This document shows positions 43,964 to 53,834 of a DNA stretch of 64,000 nucleotides, one piece after another (position 1 is the first letter of the stretch; each line of letters starts with the position of its first letter). The DNA is from Mucilaginibacter aquaedulcis (GTDB lineage Bacteria > Bacteroidota > Bacteroidia > Sphingobacteriales > Sphingobacteriaceae). The DNA lies in the NCBI RefSeq assembly GCF_030409325.1, contig NZ_JAUFPR010000002.1:248001-312000 (forward strand). The letters run 5' to 3'. The translations under genes were made by a program, and so were the position numbers. The notes under the pieces are model-generated. The model was not told the origin of the DNA and did not search any database. It saw nothing but the letters and a program-made list of their open reading frames with translations.

Positions 43964-44001
43964 TGTATCATTACCGAACACTTGCTGTAACAGAAGCGAA
44001 C
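43964..44001 (+). promoter_or_regulatory. 38-bp composite motif upstream of the transporter array (site A)
   Basis: The element has two direct half-motifs, TGTATC-N5-CCGAAC (43964-43980) and TGTAAC-N4-GCGAAC (43986-44001), with the CGAAC cores 21 bp apart, two helical turns. The same arrangement recurs at 59936-59973 with 28 of 38 positions identical. It begins 136 bp upstream of the adaptor start. Such paired sites are typical enhancers of NtrC-type regulators, and the divergent NtrC gene supports this. Confidence 0.6.
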
Positions 44002-44099
44002 GCTTTAATCGCTTATTTTATGTTTAATATACTGAAATACAGTTATTTAATTTGTGGCATATCTTTTTGTAACTACTATTCAAATTATAATAAACTACA

Positions 44100-45353
44100 G
44101 TGGACAGAAAAATTGAAAAAAAGACCTGGAACAGTAAGCGGATATTAACAATTGCGGGCATAACAGGCATTATTTTATTAGTTGGCGGCAGTATTTATTT
44201 AACATCAGGTAAAAGCAAGCTTGATGTAGATACCGAACGCATAACCATAAGTACTATTACCAAAGGCCCTTTTCAGGAGTTTATTCCGGTAAATGGCGTA
44301 GTTATGCCGCTTACTACAATTTATCTGGATGCTACCGAAGGTGGTGTTGTTGAGGAAAAGTATGTTGAAGATGGCGCTAATTTGAAAAAGGGTGATCCAA
44401 TTTTAAAGCTTTCCAATACTGATCTGGAACTGAGCCTGGCCAACCAGGAAACTGCTGTATATGCCGAGCAAACTCAAATGCAGATTTCGCATAACAACGC
44501 TCAGCAAAATACCATTACCAAGCTAAACACTATGGCCGATGTTGAAAATACCTATAAAGAAGCAGAACGGGTATATAAATTAGATAAACATCTTTTTGAT
44601 CAGAAAGCTATTGGCTTACAGGAATATCAGTCGGCCAAAAACATGTATGATTACCAGGTTAACCGTTACAGGCTGGCCAAACAAATATTAACACAAGATA
44701 CTGCGCTGGTTAAGCAACAGGCCTCACAGTCGCAAGAGCAATATGCGCATATGAAAACCACATTGGAGTTGATGCGTAAAAAGGTAGCAAGCTTAACTTT
44801 AAGAGCACCAATTGACGGACAATTAACATCAATGGATGCTGAGGTGGGTCAGAATAAAAAACAAGGCGAACATTTGGGACAGATAGATGTTCAATCGGGC
44901 TTTAAGGCAAGGGTTGATATTGACGAACATTACCTGTCGCGCATATATACTGGTTTAAAAGGTGATTTTCAGTTTGCTGATAAAACTTATAATCTGGTGA
45001 TAAAAAAGGTATTTACACAGGTAACTGCAGGCAGGTTCCAGGTTGATATGCAATTTGTAGGTGCAGTACCAAAGGGTATCAGAAAAGGACAAACTCTGCA
45101 GGTTAGGTTGGCACTGAGCGAAGAAAGGACCGCAGTATTGGTACCTAAAGGTGGTTTTTACCAGCAAACAGGCGGTAACTGGATATTTAAAGTAAGTGAG
45201 GATGGTTCTAAGGCTTATAAAGTTAACATTCAACTCGGAATGCAAAGCCCTGATTATTATGTAGTAAATGATGGCCTTAAACCGGGTGATAAAGTTATTA
45301 CATCGAGCTATGAAACTTATGGCGATATTCAGGAACTGGTATTGAAAAAATAA
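44100..45353 (+). CDS. HlyD-type periplasmic adaptor (membrane fusion protein)
   Basis: A 417-residue protein using a GTG start at 44100. One N-terminal membrane helix (ILTIAGITGIILLVGGSIYL) anchors it. The periplasmic part shows the biotinyl/lipoyl-like hairpin (DATEGGVVEEKYVEDGANLKK; only key residues G-x-V-x-x-K and the D-G-A turn are diagnostic), then a long alpha-hairpin (about residues 115-230, MQISHNNAQQNTIT onward with coiled-coil heptads) and the second lipoyl half (LTLRAPIDGQLTSM). A beta-barrel follows. It would bridge an inner-membrane permease and an outer-membrane channel. No TolC-type gene lies in the window. It is first in the array with the ATPase next. Confidence 0.9.
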   Translation: MDRKIEKKTWNSKRILTIAGITGIILLVGGSIYLTSGKSKLDVDTERITISTITKGPFQEFIPVNGVVMPLTTIYLDATEGGVVEEKYVEDGANLKKGDPILKLSNTDLELSLANQETAVYAEQTQMQISHNNAQQNTITKLNTMADVENTYKEAERVYKLDKHLFDQKAIGLQEYQSAKNMYDYQVNRYRLAKQILTQDTALVKQQASQSQEQYAHMKTTLELMRKKVASLTLRAPIDGQLTSMDAEVGQNKKQGEHLGQIDVQSGFKARVDIDEHYLSRIYTGLKGDFQFADKTYNLVIKKVFTQVTAGRFQVDMQFVGAVPKGIRKGQTLQVRLALSEERTAVLVPKGGFYQQTGGNWIFKVSEDGSKAYKVNIQLGMQSPDYYVVNDGLKPGDKVITSSYETYGDIQELVLKK

Positions 45354-45468
45354 AATGGCTATGCTCTGCAACGGAAAGCGGCCCTAAAACATCTTATATA
45401 AAACTAATTAACAAACTGTATAAATCAAGTCACTAAGCCACACGGCAATGACGATTCAGGAGGCACCA

Positions 45469-46146
45469 ATGATAAAAATTACTAATCTCGAAAAATTCTA
45501 CCGTACGGAAGAGGTAGAGACCATAGCTTTAAATAAGCTATCAATTGAAATCGCGACAGGCGAGTTTGTGGCCATCATGGGCCCATCTGGCTGCGGTAAA
45601 TCAACCCTGCTTAATATTTTGGGTATGCTTGATGACCCTGATGCCGGGAGCTATGTATTTAACGATATTGAAGTGGCGCATTTCACAGAGCGTAAGCGTG
45701 CCGATCTTCGTAAACACAACATTGGTTTCGTGTTTCAAAGCTTTAACCTTATTGATGAGCTAACCGTGTTTGAAAATGTGGAACTGCCATTAATATACAC
45801 TGGTGTAGCAGCATCAGAAAGAGTAAAAAGAGTAGAAGAGGTGCTTGACAAAATGCAGATCATGCACCGCCGTAATCACTACCCACAGCAGTTATCAGGT
45901 GGTCAGCAACAGCGTGTGGCTATTGCCAGGGCCGTTGTTAACAAACCCAAACTGATACTGGCGGATGAGCCAACTGGTAACCTTGACAGCAGCAACGGTA
46001 ACGATGTAATGGAACTACTTACCGATTTGAACGAACAAGGTACCACCATTATCATGGTTACTCACTCTGAACATGATGCCCGTTACAGCCACCGCATTAT
46101 ACGCTTGCTTGACGGCCAGAGTGTGATGGAGAATATTATGGTTTAA
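45469..46146 (+). CDS. ABC transporter ATP-binding protein (MacB/LolD type)
   Basis: A 225-residue ATPase. Walker A is IMGPSGCGKSTLLNIL (about residues 40-55), the Q-loop is FVFQSFNLIDELTVFENV, the signature is QLSGGQQQRVAIARA, Walker B is LILADEPTGNLDS and the H-loop is TTIIMVTHSEHD. The MacB/LolD group is indicated by the N-terminal IKITNLEKFYRTEEVETIAL. ATG 45469 is preferred because AGGAGG at 45457-45462 precedes it, a rare clear Shine-Dalgarno site in this window; ATG 45448 is in frame upstream. It is the only ATPase in the array and must serve some or all of the seven permeases. Confidence 0.94.
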   Translation: MIKITNLEKFYRTEEVETIALNKLSIEIATGEFVAIMGPSGCGKSTLLNILGMLDDPDAGSYVFNDIEVAHFTERKRADLRKHNIGFVFQSFNLIDELTVFENVELPLIYTGVAASERVKRVEEVLDKMQIMHRRNHYPQQLSGGQQQRVAIARAVVNKPKLILADEPTGNLDSSNGNDVMELLTDLNEQGTTIIMVTHSEHDARYSHRIIRLLDGQSVMENIMV

Positions 46147-46208
46147 AAGAGGAATCATCTCCTCAAAAAAGATAGTTTATATAAGTTAGTGAGTGCCTCG
46201 CTTTCCCC

Positions 46209-46240
46209 TCCCTTCAAAAGGAAGGGAAGGCTTGAGTTTT
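46209..46240 (+). terminator. possible weak terminator after the ATPase gene
   Basis: TCCCTTC/GAAGGGA hairpin (46209-46227) with T-rich sequence a few bases later (46237 onward), 63 bp past the ATPase stop. If functional it would reduce expression of the permeases relative to the adaptor and ATPase. Confidence 0.35.
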
Positions 46241-46367
46241 TTCTTTTTGGTAACCTGAACAACCTTTTTTACCTAAACCCTTCACTAAAAAATATGCTTA
46301 TGCCAACATGTTTTGAAAACACGTAAACGATATTATAACTGGCAGTTACATATTAAGCTTTAATAAA

Positions 46368-48797
46368 ATGATAAAGAATTATATAAAGACAGCCTTCAGG
46401 AGCCTGCTTAAAAACAAGGGGTTCACAGTTATAAATATACTTGGCCTTGCTTTGGGGCTTGCTACCTGTTTATTAATTGTGTTATATGTTGTTGATGAAT
46501 TAAGTTACGATAGATATAATACCAAAGCCGCCAGGATATACCGCGTTAACGAAGATCTTAAACTTGGCGACAATAGCGTGAAATACGCAGTGTGTATGCC
46601 CCCTTTAGCAAAAACACTTAAGACCGAATATCCCTTTGTGGAAAATGCCGTAAGACTAAAAAATGCAGGCACATCTCACATTAAAAAAGGAAACTTTAAT
46701 ATATCCGAAAACAGGATAGCCTTTGCCGATCCTGCTTTATTTGATGTATTTACACTGCCAATGATCAATGGCAACCCATCCTCTGCTTTGGCTGAGCCCA
46801 ATAGCGTTGTAATAACCGAAACTACAGCTCAAAAATATTTTAACAGTACTAATGCTGTTGGCAAAACCTTATTATTTAATGATAATACACTGTGTAAAGT
46901 AACCGGTGTAATAAAAGATATACCTAAGCAGTCCCATTTTAATTTTGATTTTTTTATTTCGATGTCTTCATTCGCTGACAGTCGCTCAAATGAATGGCTG
47001 CGGAGCGATTATAATACTTATGTTTTATTAAAAGATGCTTCGGATGCCAAAAAGCTGGAAGCTGGTTTTCCTGATCTTCTGAAAAAATATAGCGGCGCGC
47101 AAATGCAAGCTGAGCTTAATATGAGTATCGAGGCTTTTGAAAAAAGCGGCAGCTACTTCAGAATGAATTTAATTCCGTTAACAGACATTCACCTGCATGG
47201 AAGCCTAAGCGGCGAATTGGGGCCAAATACTACAACACAATACATTTATATATTTTCGGCCATAGGTATTTTTATACTTTTAATTGCCTGTGTAAATTTC
47301 ATGAACCTTTCTACCGCGCGTTCATCAAACCGGGCACGTGAGGTTGGTGTGCGCAAGGTTTTGGGTTCACCTCGTAAATACCTTATAGCACAATTTTTAA
47401 CAGAATCAACTTTGTTAACTTTTTTTGCCACCCTTATAGCGTTTGTAGCAGCCATACTTTTATTGCCTTTATTTAATCAACTATCGGGTAAAGAAATATT
47501 GATTACCGCTCGGTCTTTAGCTTGGATATTACCGGTGTTATTATTTATTGTATTATTTATTGGCGCACTTTCAGGCTCATATCCAGCTTTTTACTTATCA
47601 TCGTTTCAGCCGGTTGATGTATTAAAAGGGAAATTAGTCGCCGGTTTTAAAGGCGGAAGACTTAGGAGTTTCTTAGTAGTCTTTCAATTCTCAATCTCAA
47701 TTATCCTTATTGTAGGTACACTGGTTGTTTATAACCAGCTTAACTATATCCAAACAAAAAATTTAGGTTATAACCGTAACCAGGTGCTTATTGTGCAAAA
47801 CGTATTTGAGCTTAATAAACAAGCTAAAATATTTAAGCAGGAAATGAAGGAAATTCCGGGAGTTATCAATGCTACCATGACGGGTTTCCTGCCTACATCG
47901 CACTGGAGCAATACCGCTATTTACTACAGGGATGCCTCGCTTGACCAGAAAAGGTCGATGTTTCCGCAAAGCTGGGAAATTGATGAAGACTATGTAAATA
48001 CACTGAGTATGCAAATGACTGCAGGTCGCAGTTTTTCCAGAGATATGCAAACGGATTCTACAGGTATTGTAATCAATGAAGCTGCCGCGAAATTCCTGGG
48101 TTTTAAAGAACCGTTGAATAAAACAATATACAGAAGCCTCGGCGGTAAAAATACAATTGATAATGTAAGAAAATACCATATTGTAGGTGTAGTAAAAGAC
48201 TTTAATTTCAATTCGTTAAGACAAGCAGTAGAACCTGTGGTGATGACCCTGGCTGAAAACAATGGAGCATTAAGCATCAGGGTTAATACTACAAACCTGC
48301 CGGCCCTGTTATCACAAATAAAAGATAAATGGAGAAACATAGCACCCAATGTGCAGATCAACTACTCGTTCATGGATCAGGAGTTTGATGCCTCCTATCG
48401 TAGCGAACAACTCACTGGTAAAGTTGCAGTAGTACTTACCTCACTCGCTATCTTAATTGCTTGCTTAGGTTTGTTTGGTTTAGCCGCCTATGCTGCCGAG
48501 CAGCGCACCAAAGAGATAGGTATACGTAAAGTGTTGGGCGCAAGTGTATCTGCTATTGCAGGCATGCTATCTAAAGATTTTATCAAACTGGTATTCATAG
48601 CCATTTTAATATCTGCACCAGCAGCCTGGTATTTAATGAATAAATGGCTGCAGGGCTTTGCCTACCGTATCAGTATTCAGTGGTGGATTTTGGTATTAGC
48701 TGGAGTTGCTGCATTATTTATAGCGGTTATTACTGTAAGTTTTCAATCAATTAAGGCGGCAATAGCCAATCCGGTTGATAGCTTGAAAAATGAATAG
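46368..48797 (+). CDS. MacB/FtsX-type ABC permease 1
   Basis: An 809-residue permease. It starts MIKNYIKTAFRSLLKNKGFT, with the first membrane helix INILGLALGLATCLLIVLYV. A MacB-like periplasmic core (about 45-270) follows, then three helices of the first FtsX domain around FMNLSTARSSNRAREVGVRK, a further four-helix set about residues 275-420, a second periplasmic core (about 440-640) and the final FtsX domain with LIACLGLFGLAAYAAEQRTKEIGIRKVLGAS. It ends NPVDSLKNE. The double FtsX layout equals two MacB units fused. It is closest to permease 5 (56284). It probably exports or senses hydrophobic peptides or drugs with the single ATPase upstream. Confidence 0.92.
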   Translation: MIKNYIKTAFRSLLKNKGFTVINILGLALGLATCLLIVLYVVDELSYDRYNTKAARIYRVNEDLKLGDNSVKYAVCMPPLAKTLKTEYPFVENAVRLKNAGTSHIKKGNFNISENRIAFADPALFDVFTLPMINGNPSSALAEPNSVVITETTAQKYFNSTNAVGKTLLFNDNTLCKVTGVIKDIPKQSHFNFDFFISMSSFADSRSNEWLRSDYNTYVLLKDASDAKKLEAGFPDLLKKYSGAQMQAELNMSIEAFEKSGSYFRMNLIPLTDIHLHGSLSGELGPNTTTQYIYIFSAIGIFILLIACVNFMNLSTARSSNRAREVGVRKVLGSPRKYLIAQFLTESTLLTFFATLIAFVAAILLLPLFNQLSGKEILITARSLAWILPVLLFIVLFIGALSGSYPAFYLSSFQPVDVLKGKLVAGFKGGRLRSFLVVFQFSISIILIVGTLVVYNQLNYIQTKNLGYNRNQVLIVQNVFELNKQAKIFKQEMKEIPGVINATMTGFLPTSHWSNTAIYYRDASLDQKRSMFPQSWEIDEDYVNTLSMQMTAGRSFSRDMQTDSTGIVINEAAAKFLGFKEPLNKTIYRSLGGKNTIDNVRKYHIVGVVKDFNFNSLRQAVEPVVMTLAENNGALSIRVNTTNLPALLSQIKDKWRNIAPNVQINYSFMDQEFDASYRSEQLTGKVAVVLTSLAILIACLGLFGLAAYAAEQRTKEIGIRKVLGASVSAIAGMLSKDFIKLVFIAILISAPAAWYLMNKWLQGFAYRISIQWWILVLAGVAALFIAVITVSFQSIKAAIANPVDSLKNE

Positions 48798-48824
48798 CTG
48801 ATTATTCACGGATTGTGCGGTGGG

Positions 48825-48855
48825 TTTAGGGTTTAGAGTTTAGGGTTTAGAGTTT
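48825..48855 (+). repeat. heptanucleotide tandem repeat (TTTAGRG)4
   Basis: Four successive 7-bp units alternating TTTAGGG and TTTAGAG, plus a partial unit, end 9 bp before the start of permease 2. They look like telomere sequence but are simply a bacterial microsatellite. Confidence 0.85.
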
Positions 48856-48864
48856 CCAAAACAT

Positions 48865-51231
48865 ATGATAAGGAATTATTTCAAAATAGCATGGCGAAGC
48901 CTGATTAATAATAAGCTATACTCGGCTATTAATATAGGCGGATTGGGCATAGGTATGGCGGTGAGTTTTATGCTACTGATATATGTTTATAATGAGTTTA
49001 CTTTTGATGCCTTTCATCAAAATAAGGATAGGATATACAAGGTTATGCGTAACCAGCCTGCAAATGGCGATATAAACACAGGTGATGCCACGCCTGTACA
49101 GGCAGCAGGGGCTTTGCTTAAAGATTATCCTGAGGTTGAAGCTGCCGCGCGTACCAACGAGGGGTATGATCAATTGCTAAACTATAATAACAAGCCGCTC
49201 AAGTTTAATTTGATGTCGGCTGATCCATCTTTCCTGAATATTTTTACGCTTGATTTTGTAAAGGGCGATAAAGCGGAAGCCTTTAAAGATCCCTCGTCTG
49301 TTATCATGACCGAGTCGACTGTCAAGGCACTATTCGGCGATAAAAATCCAATAGGTCAAACCGTAAAATTAAATGGGTCGCAGTTAGTGAAGGTAACTGC
49401 TGTTATTAAAGATCTGCCTCAAAACTCAACCTTTAAATTCAAGGCGCTAATCCCATGGAGCTTGTACGAAACAATGCAGCCCTGGGTAAAAGAATCAAGC
49501 TGGGGAAACTACAGTTTTCTGACCTATGCCATGCTAAAACCAGGAGTAAATGTTACGACATTTAACCATAAAATAAAGGGCCTTATTGCTCATAATGATC
49601 CTTTTAATAAAGAAAATGAGTTGTTTTTATATCTATTTAAAGATTATCATCTGCATAGCGAATTTAAAAATGGTGTTAATACCGGTGGTAGTATTGAATA
49701 TGTAAGGCTGTTTCTTTTTCTCGCTATTGGTATTTTATTTATTGCCTGTATCAATTTTATGAACCTATCTACCGCCCGATCAGAGCGCCGTTCTCGTGAG
49801 GTAGGTATCCGTAAGGTTGTAGGAGCAAGACGTATAGCCATCATCCAGCAGTTTTTAGGGGAGTCAGTACTTACGGCGATTCTGGCCTTTCTGGTTGCTG
49901 TAGTTACAATGACGCTTTTGCTACCTTATTTTAATGAGGTTATTAAAAAGCAATTAGTTATACCTTTTCATACTTATTGGGCCTGGATGGCAGCCATTGG
50001 TGTAACACTGATCACAGGATTGCTGGCAGGCAGCTACCCTGCGCTGTTTTTATCATCATTTAAACCGGTAAAGGTTTTGAAAGGAAATAACAGCGGAGGC
50101 AAAAAAACATTGCATTCCAGACAGATACTTGTGATTGTACAGTTTGTATTTGCAACCTGTTTAATACTGTCGAGCATACTTATTTATAAACAGATCAGCT
50201 ACATTAAAAACCGGCCTGTTGGTTATGCCCAAAACGGTTTGCTGGAGTTTAATATAGAAGGGAGTATGTATAAGGAATTCGAAAACTTCAGGCGGGATGT
50301 TATTAACTCAGGTGCTGTTGTTGATGCTGCCGCTACCTCATTAAGTATTGCTAATGCGGGTAGCAGCAGCTGGGGTATAAAATGGCCCGGGCAATTACCC
50401 GGCGAAGATAAAATTCCAATTGATCAGATAGTTGTATCTTATCACTTTATACCAACTTATGGTTTAACTCTTTTGCAAGGGCGCGATTTTTCGCAAGAAA
50501 GGCCATCTGATACGCTTTCCCTGATGCTGAACGAGGCCGCCGTTAAAATGATGCGATTGAAAGCGCCCCTGGGCCAAATAGTAAAATGGCAGGGAAAGAG
50601 TTGTACAGTAATAGGTGTTGTTAAAAATTTTGTTTGGGCGTCGCCTTACGAACCTGTAAAGCCTGTAATTATAGGGTTTGACAAAGGTTGGGCAGGGCAG
50701 ATAGGTTTGCGGCTCAATCCAAAGGCTGCGGTTTCAAAAAGCTTGGCCAGCATAGAGGCCATCTATAAAAAATACAATCCTGAATATCCCTTCCAGTACA
50801 AGTTTGTTGATGAAAACTTCAATGGTAAATTTCAAACAGAACGATTGCTCGGAACCTTGTCAAGTGCATTCACCTTATTGGCCATTGTTATATCATGCTT
50901 GGGTTTATTCGGGCTGGCGTCTTTCTCGGCCGAGCAGCGTAAAAAAGAAATAAGCATCAGGAAGGTATTGGGTGCAAGCATCAGCAGCCTATGGTTTAAT
51001 TTATCAAAAGAGTTTTTACAATTGGTGATCATATCGTTCGTGATAGGAGCGGCCATCAGCTGGTATTACATGAATCGCTGGCTGGCACAATATACTTATA
51101 GAACGGATGTAAGTATATGGGTATTTGTGGCAACTATGGGTATAAGCATTGTAGTATGTTTAATAACCGTAAGCTGGCAAGCTATAAGAGCGGCGTTAAA
51201 CAATCCAGTTAAAAGCTTGAAGAATGAGTAG
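48865..51231 (+). CDS. MacB/FtsX-type ABC permease 2
   Basis: A 788-residue permease of the same architecture as permease 1: first helix INIGGLGIGMAVSFMLLIYV, periplasmic core with DATPVQAAGALLKDYPEVEA and FNLMSADPSFLNIFTLDFVK, an FtsX segment FMNLSTARSERRSREVGIRK, a second core with GLTLLQGRDFSQERPSDT, and the last FtsX domain with SCLGLFGLASFSAEQRKKEI and NPVKSLKNE at the end. It is clearly more divergent from permease 1 than permease 5 is. The 67-bp spacer before it carries heptanucleotide repeats. Same ATPase dependence is inferred from the array. Confidence 0.92.
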   Translation: MIRNYFKIAWRSLINNKLYSAINIGGLGIGMAVSFMLLIYVYNEFTFDAFHQNKDRIYKVMRNQPANGDINTGDATPVQAAGALLKDYPEVEAAARTNEGYDQLLNYNNKPLKFNLMSADPSFLNIFTLDFVKGDKAEAFKDPSSVIMTESTVKALFGDKNPIGQTVKLNGSQLVKVTAVIKDLPQNSTFKFKALIPWSLYETMQPWVKESSWGNYSFLTYAMLKPGVNVTTFNHKIKGLIAHNDPFNKENELFLYLFKDYHLHSEFKNGVNTGGSIEYVRLFLFLAIGILFIACINFMNLSTARSERRSREVGIRKVVGARRIAIIQQFLGESVLTAILAFLVAVVTMTLLLPYFNEVIKKQLVIPFHTYWAWMAAIGVTLITGLLAGSYPALFLSSFKPVKVLKGNNSGGKKTLHSRQILVIVQFVFATCLILSSILIYKQISYIKNRPVGYAQNGLLEFNIEGSMYKEFENFRRDVINSGAVVDAAATSLSIANAGSSSWGIKWPGQLPGEDKIPIDQIVVSYHFIPTYGLTLLQGRDFSQERPSDTLSLMLNEAAVKMMRLKAPLGQIVKWQGKSCTVIGVVKNFVWASPYEPVKPVIIGFDKGWAGQIGLRLNPKAAVSKSLASIEAIYKKYNPEYPFQYKFVDENFNGKFQTERLLGTLSSAFTLLAIVISCLGLFGLASFSAEQRKKEISIRKVLGASISSLWFNLSKEFLQLVIISFVIGAAISWYYMNRWLAQYTYRTDVSIWVFVATMGISIVVCLITVSWQAIRAALNNPVKSLKNE

Positions 51232-51244
51232 TGAGTTTGAGTAT

Positions 51245-51265
51245 GGAGTAGGGAGTAGGGAGTAG
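51245..51265 (+). repeat. heptanucleotide tandem repeat (GGAGTAG)3
   Basis: Three perfect 7-bp copies immediately after the permease 2 stop codon, flanked by degenerate copies and followed by degenerate TTTTAGN units up to the start of permease 3. Confidence 0.85.
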
Positions 51266-51329
51266 TTAAAAAATGCCCAATAAGTTAAGTTTTAGGATTT
51301 AGCTTTTAGAATTTAAAATTTAAAAAAAT

Positions 51330-53714
51330 ATGATCAGGAATTATTTAAAAACCGCATGGCGTAATATAGTTGGTAACAAGTTTTACGCTGCCATAAATGT
51401 TGCGGGCTTAACTTTTGGCCTGGTTATAGGTTTGTTTATGCTGCTGTGGGTACAGGACGAGTTGAGTTTTGATACCTTCAATAAAAAAGGTCCGGAAATA
51501 TATCGCATTGGTATTATTGGCGGTACCGATGTAAGTAAGCAAATTTTCACCAGCATTATTGCGCCGGTGGTACCTGCTGCCAAAAATGAACTGCCTGAGG
51601 TTATAGATGGGGTACGCATTTTGAATGTTGGCAGTGCGCCTTTTAAATACAAAGAGAAAAATTTTATTGAAGAGCACGCCGCATTTGCTGATCCGTCATA
51701 TTTTACGGTTTTTGATTTTCCATTGGTGAATGGCGATAAAATGAAGCCTTTTCAGGATAATAACTCGGTGGTAATTACCCAAACTATGTCCAAAAAATAT
51801 TTTGGGAATGAAGACCCCATAGGTAAAATGGTGATACTGGGTTTAAACGAAAGCTTGAAAGTTACCGGTGTAATGAAAGATTATCCTGCTAACTCCAGTA
51901 TAAAATTTGATTTTCTGCTGCCCATCAGCAGGTATAACCAGCTGGCTTATTTAAATAGAAATGTAAACTATGATGGTAAAACCCGTGTTTTATCAATGGA
52001 TGCCGATTGGGTTAACTTTAGCTTTGAAACCTATTTAAGGGTTAAGCCTAACACCGATGTAGAACAGCTTACCAAAAAATTACGCAGCATACATGAGCGT
52101 AATCGGCCCGAAGATGCACCGGTACCATACCTGGCACAACCGCTGTATCAAATGCATTTGTATAAGGCAGACGGTAGCAATGGTGGTATAGAAACCGTTC
52201 GCACTTTTGCTATTGTTGCCATACTTATATTGGTAATAGCATGTATAAACTATGTAAACCTATCTACCGCGAGGTCTATGCTTAGGGCAAAAGAGGTAAG
52301 CATGCGTAAAATTATAGGCGCGGGTAAATTACAGCTCTTTATGCAGTTTATGATCGAAACCACGCTGCTGTTTACTATTGCCACTGTATTGGCAATTGCT
52401 TTAATGTATGCTTTGATGCCGATCTATAATAATTTTTCGGGTAAGCAATTACAGGTTTCGGCAGGCAATTACCAGGTATGGACTTATATTGTGATAACAT
52501 TGGTGGGTACATTGGCTGCTTCAAGTATATACCCGGCGGTGTTATTATCATCGTTTGAACCATTAAAAGCGTTAAAAGGAAAAGTGGCCGCTGGTATTGG
52601 CAACGTTGCATTCAGAAAAGTATTAGTTGTTGTGCAATTCACGGTATCCATCGTTTTAATTATTGGTACCATAATCATAGGCAGGCAGCTTAACTATATC
52701 CAGAAAAAGGATTTAGGGTATGATAAAGAAAACGTGTTTTCCCTTAATATGAGGGATATTAAACAACATTATGACGCATTCAAAAATGATCTGCTAAAAC
52801 AACCCGGTATAATATCCATAACCAGGGCAGGCGGTGATATTGTAAACAATAATGGCTGGACAGGCGATAATGACTGGGATGGAAAACCAGCTAAATCAAA
52901 CCTGTTGTTTCACCCTATTGCCGCTGATAAGGATTTCATGGCTTTCTTCAAGCTAAAAATGAAAGAAGGCTCCGTTTTTACTGGAGCAGTAGCCGATACT
53001 ACTCACTTTATTTTAAATGAAGCGGCCGTTGATGCCATGGGATTAAAAAATCCAATAGGTAAAAACATCAGGATACAAAAAATGAGGGGTACGATAACCG
53101 GTGTTGTAAAAAACTTTCATTACGCATCTATGCGGAAAAAGATAGAGCCCGCTGTTATATATTATCGCCCTGAGGATTGTTATAAAGTATACATTAAAAC
53201 AACCGGTACCGATGCTCCAAAAGCCATTGCAGCTGTACAAAAGAGCTGGAAACAATATAATAATGATACTCCATTTTCCTACACGTTTTTGGATGACAGT
53301 TTTAATCAACTTTACAAAACAGAACAAAGAACCGGAGCATTATTTAATGTGTTTTCTGTTATAGCTATTGTTATTTCATGCTTGGGACTGTTTGGTTTAG
53401 CCACCTATTCGGCACAAGTAAAAACCAGGGAAATAGGTATCAGAAAGGTACTTGGTTCAAGCGTTACAGGCATTATCAGACTGTTGGCTACAGAATTTGT
53501 GCTCCTTATTGTGATAGCTATTTTTATAGCAACACCTGTTGCCTGGTATGCCATGGATAAATGGCTGCAGGATTATGCGTACAAGACCAGTATTTCCATT
53601 TGGATCTTCCTGCTTGCCGGTGGTAGTGCAACATTCTTGGCACTTGCCACAATCAGCGTACAATCGCTCAAGGCAGCTTTAGCAAATCCGGTTAAAAGTT
53701 TAAGAAGTGAATAA
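51330..53714 (+). CDS. MacB/FtsX-type ABC permease 3
   Basis: A 794-residue permease. First helix INVAGLTFGLVIGLFMLLWV, then periplasmic core 1 with DVSKQIFTSIIAPVVPAAKN and FADPSYFTVFDFPLVNGDKM, FtsX segment YVNLSTARSMLRAKEVSMRK (Met replacing Gly/Ile seen in others), core 2 with FMAFFKLKMKEGSVF, and final FtsX segment SCLGLFGLATYSAQVKTREI ending NPVKSLRSE. The sequence is as diverged from permeases 1 and 2 as those are from each other, so the substrates or interaction partners may differ. Start ATG 51330 follows an A-rich leader. Confidence 0.92.
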   Translation: MIRNYLKTAWRNIVGNKFYAAINVAGLTFGLVIGLFMLLWVQDELSFDTFNKKGPEIYRIGIIGGTDVSKQIFTSIIAPVVPAAKNELPEVIDGVRILNVGSAPFKYKEKNFIEEHAAFADPSYFTVFDFPLVNGDKMKPFQDNNSVVITQTMSKKYFGNEDPIGKMVILGLNESLKVTGVMKDYPANSSIKFDFLLPISRYNQLAYLNRNVNYDGKTRVLSMDADWVNFSFETYLRVKPNTDVEQLTKKLRSIHERNRPEDAPVPYLAQPLYQMHLYKADGSNGGIETVRTFAIVAILILVIACINYVNLSTARSMLRAKEVSMRKIIGAGKLQLFMQFMIETTLLFTIATVLAIALMYALMPIYNNFSGKQLQVSAGNYQVWTYIVITLVGTLAASSIYPAVLLSSFEPLKALKGKVAAGIGNVAFRKVLVVVQFTVSIVLIIGTIIIGRQLNYIQKKDLGYDKENVFSLNMRDIKQHYDAFKNDLLKQPGIISITRAGGDIVNNNGWTGDNDWDGKPAKSNLLFHPIAADKDFMAFFKLKMKEGSVFTGAVADTTHFILNEAAVDAMGLKNPIGKNIRIQKMRGTITGVVKNFHYASMRKKIEPAVIYYRPEDCYKVYIKTTGTDAPKAIAAVQKSWKQYNNDTPFSYTFLDDSFNQLYKTEQRTGALFNVFSVIAIVISCLGLFGLATYSAQVKTREIGIRKVLGSSVTGIIRLLATEFVLLIVIAIFIATPVAWYAMDKWLQDYAYKTSISIWIFLLAGGSATFLALATISVQSLKAALANPVKSLRSE

Positions 53715-53716
53715 GT

Positions 53717-53751
53717 GGTGAGTGGTGAGTGGTGAGTGGTGAGTGGTGAGT
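53717..53751 (+). repeat. heptanucleotide tandem repeat (GGTGAGT)5
   Basis: Five perfect 7-bp copies, 2 bp after the permease 3 stop codon. Degenerate TTTAG-type units follow at about 53770-53820 up to the permease 4 start. Confidence 0.9.
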
Positions 53752-53834
53752 GAAAAAACACCTTGCACTTTAGAATTTAGTTTTTAGTATTTCTTTTTAG
53801 AGTTTAGTTTTTAGGGAATAGAATTTTTATAATT

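Noticed and set aside
44055..44070. TGGCAT...TTTGT as a sigma-54 (-24/-12) promoter of the adaptor gene
   Set aside because: The distance between GG and the -12 GC-like bases is one base too long and the -12 element is GT. Sigma-54 promoters are strict in spacing.
48825..48855. Telomere-like TTTAGGG repeats
   Set aside because: Only four units, internal in a bacterial operon; no link to chromosome ends.
53717..53751. Short repeats considered as a CRISPR array
   Set aside because: Seven-base units without spacers; no cas genes in the window.
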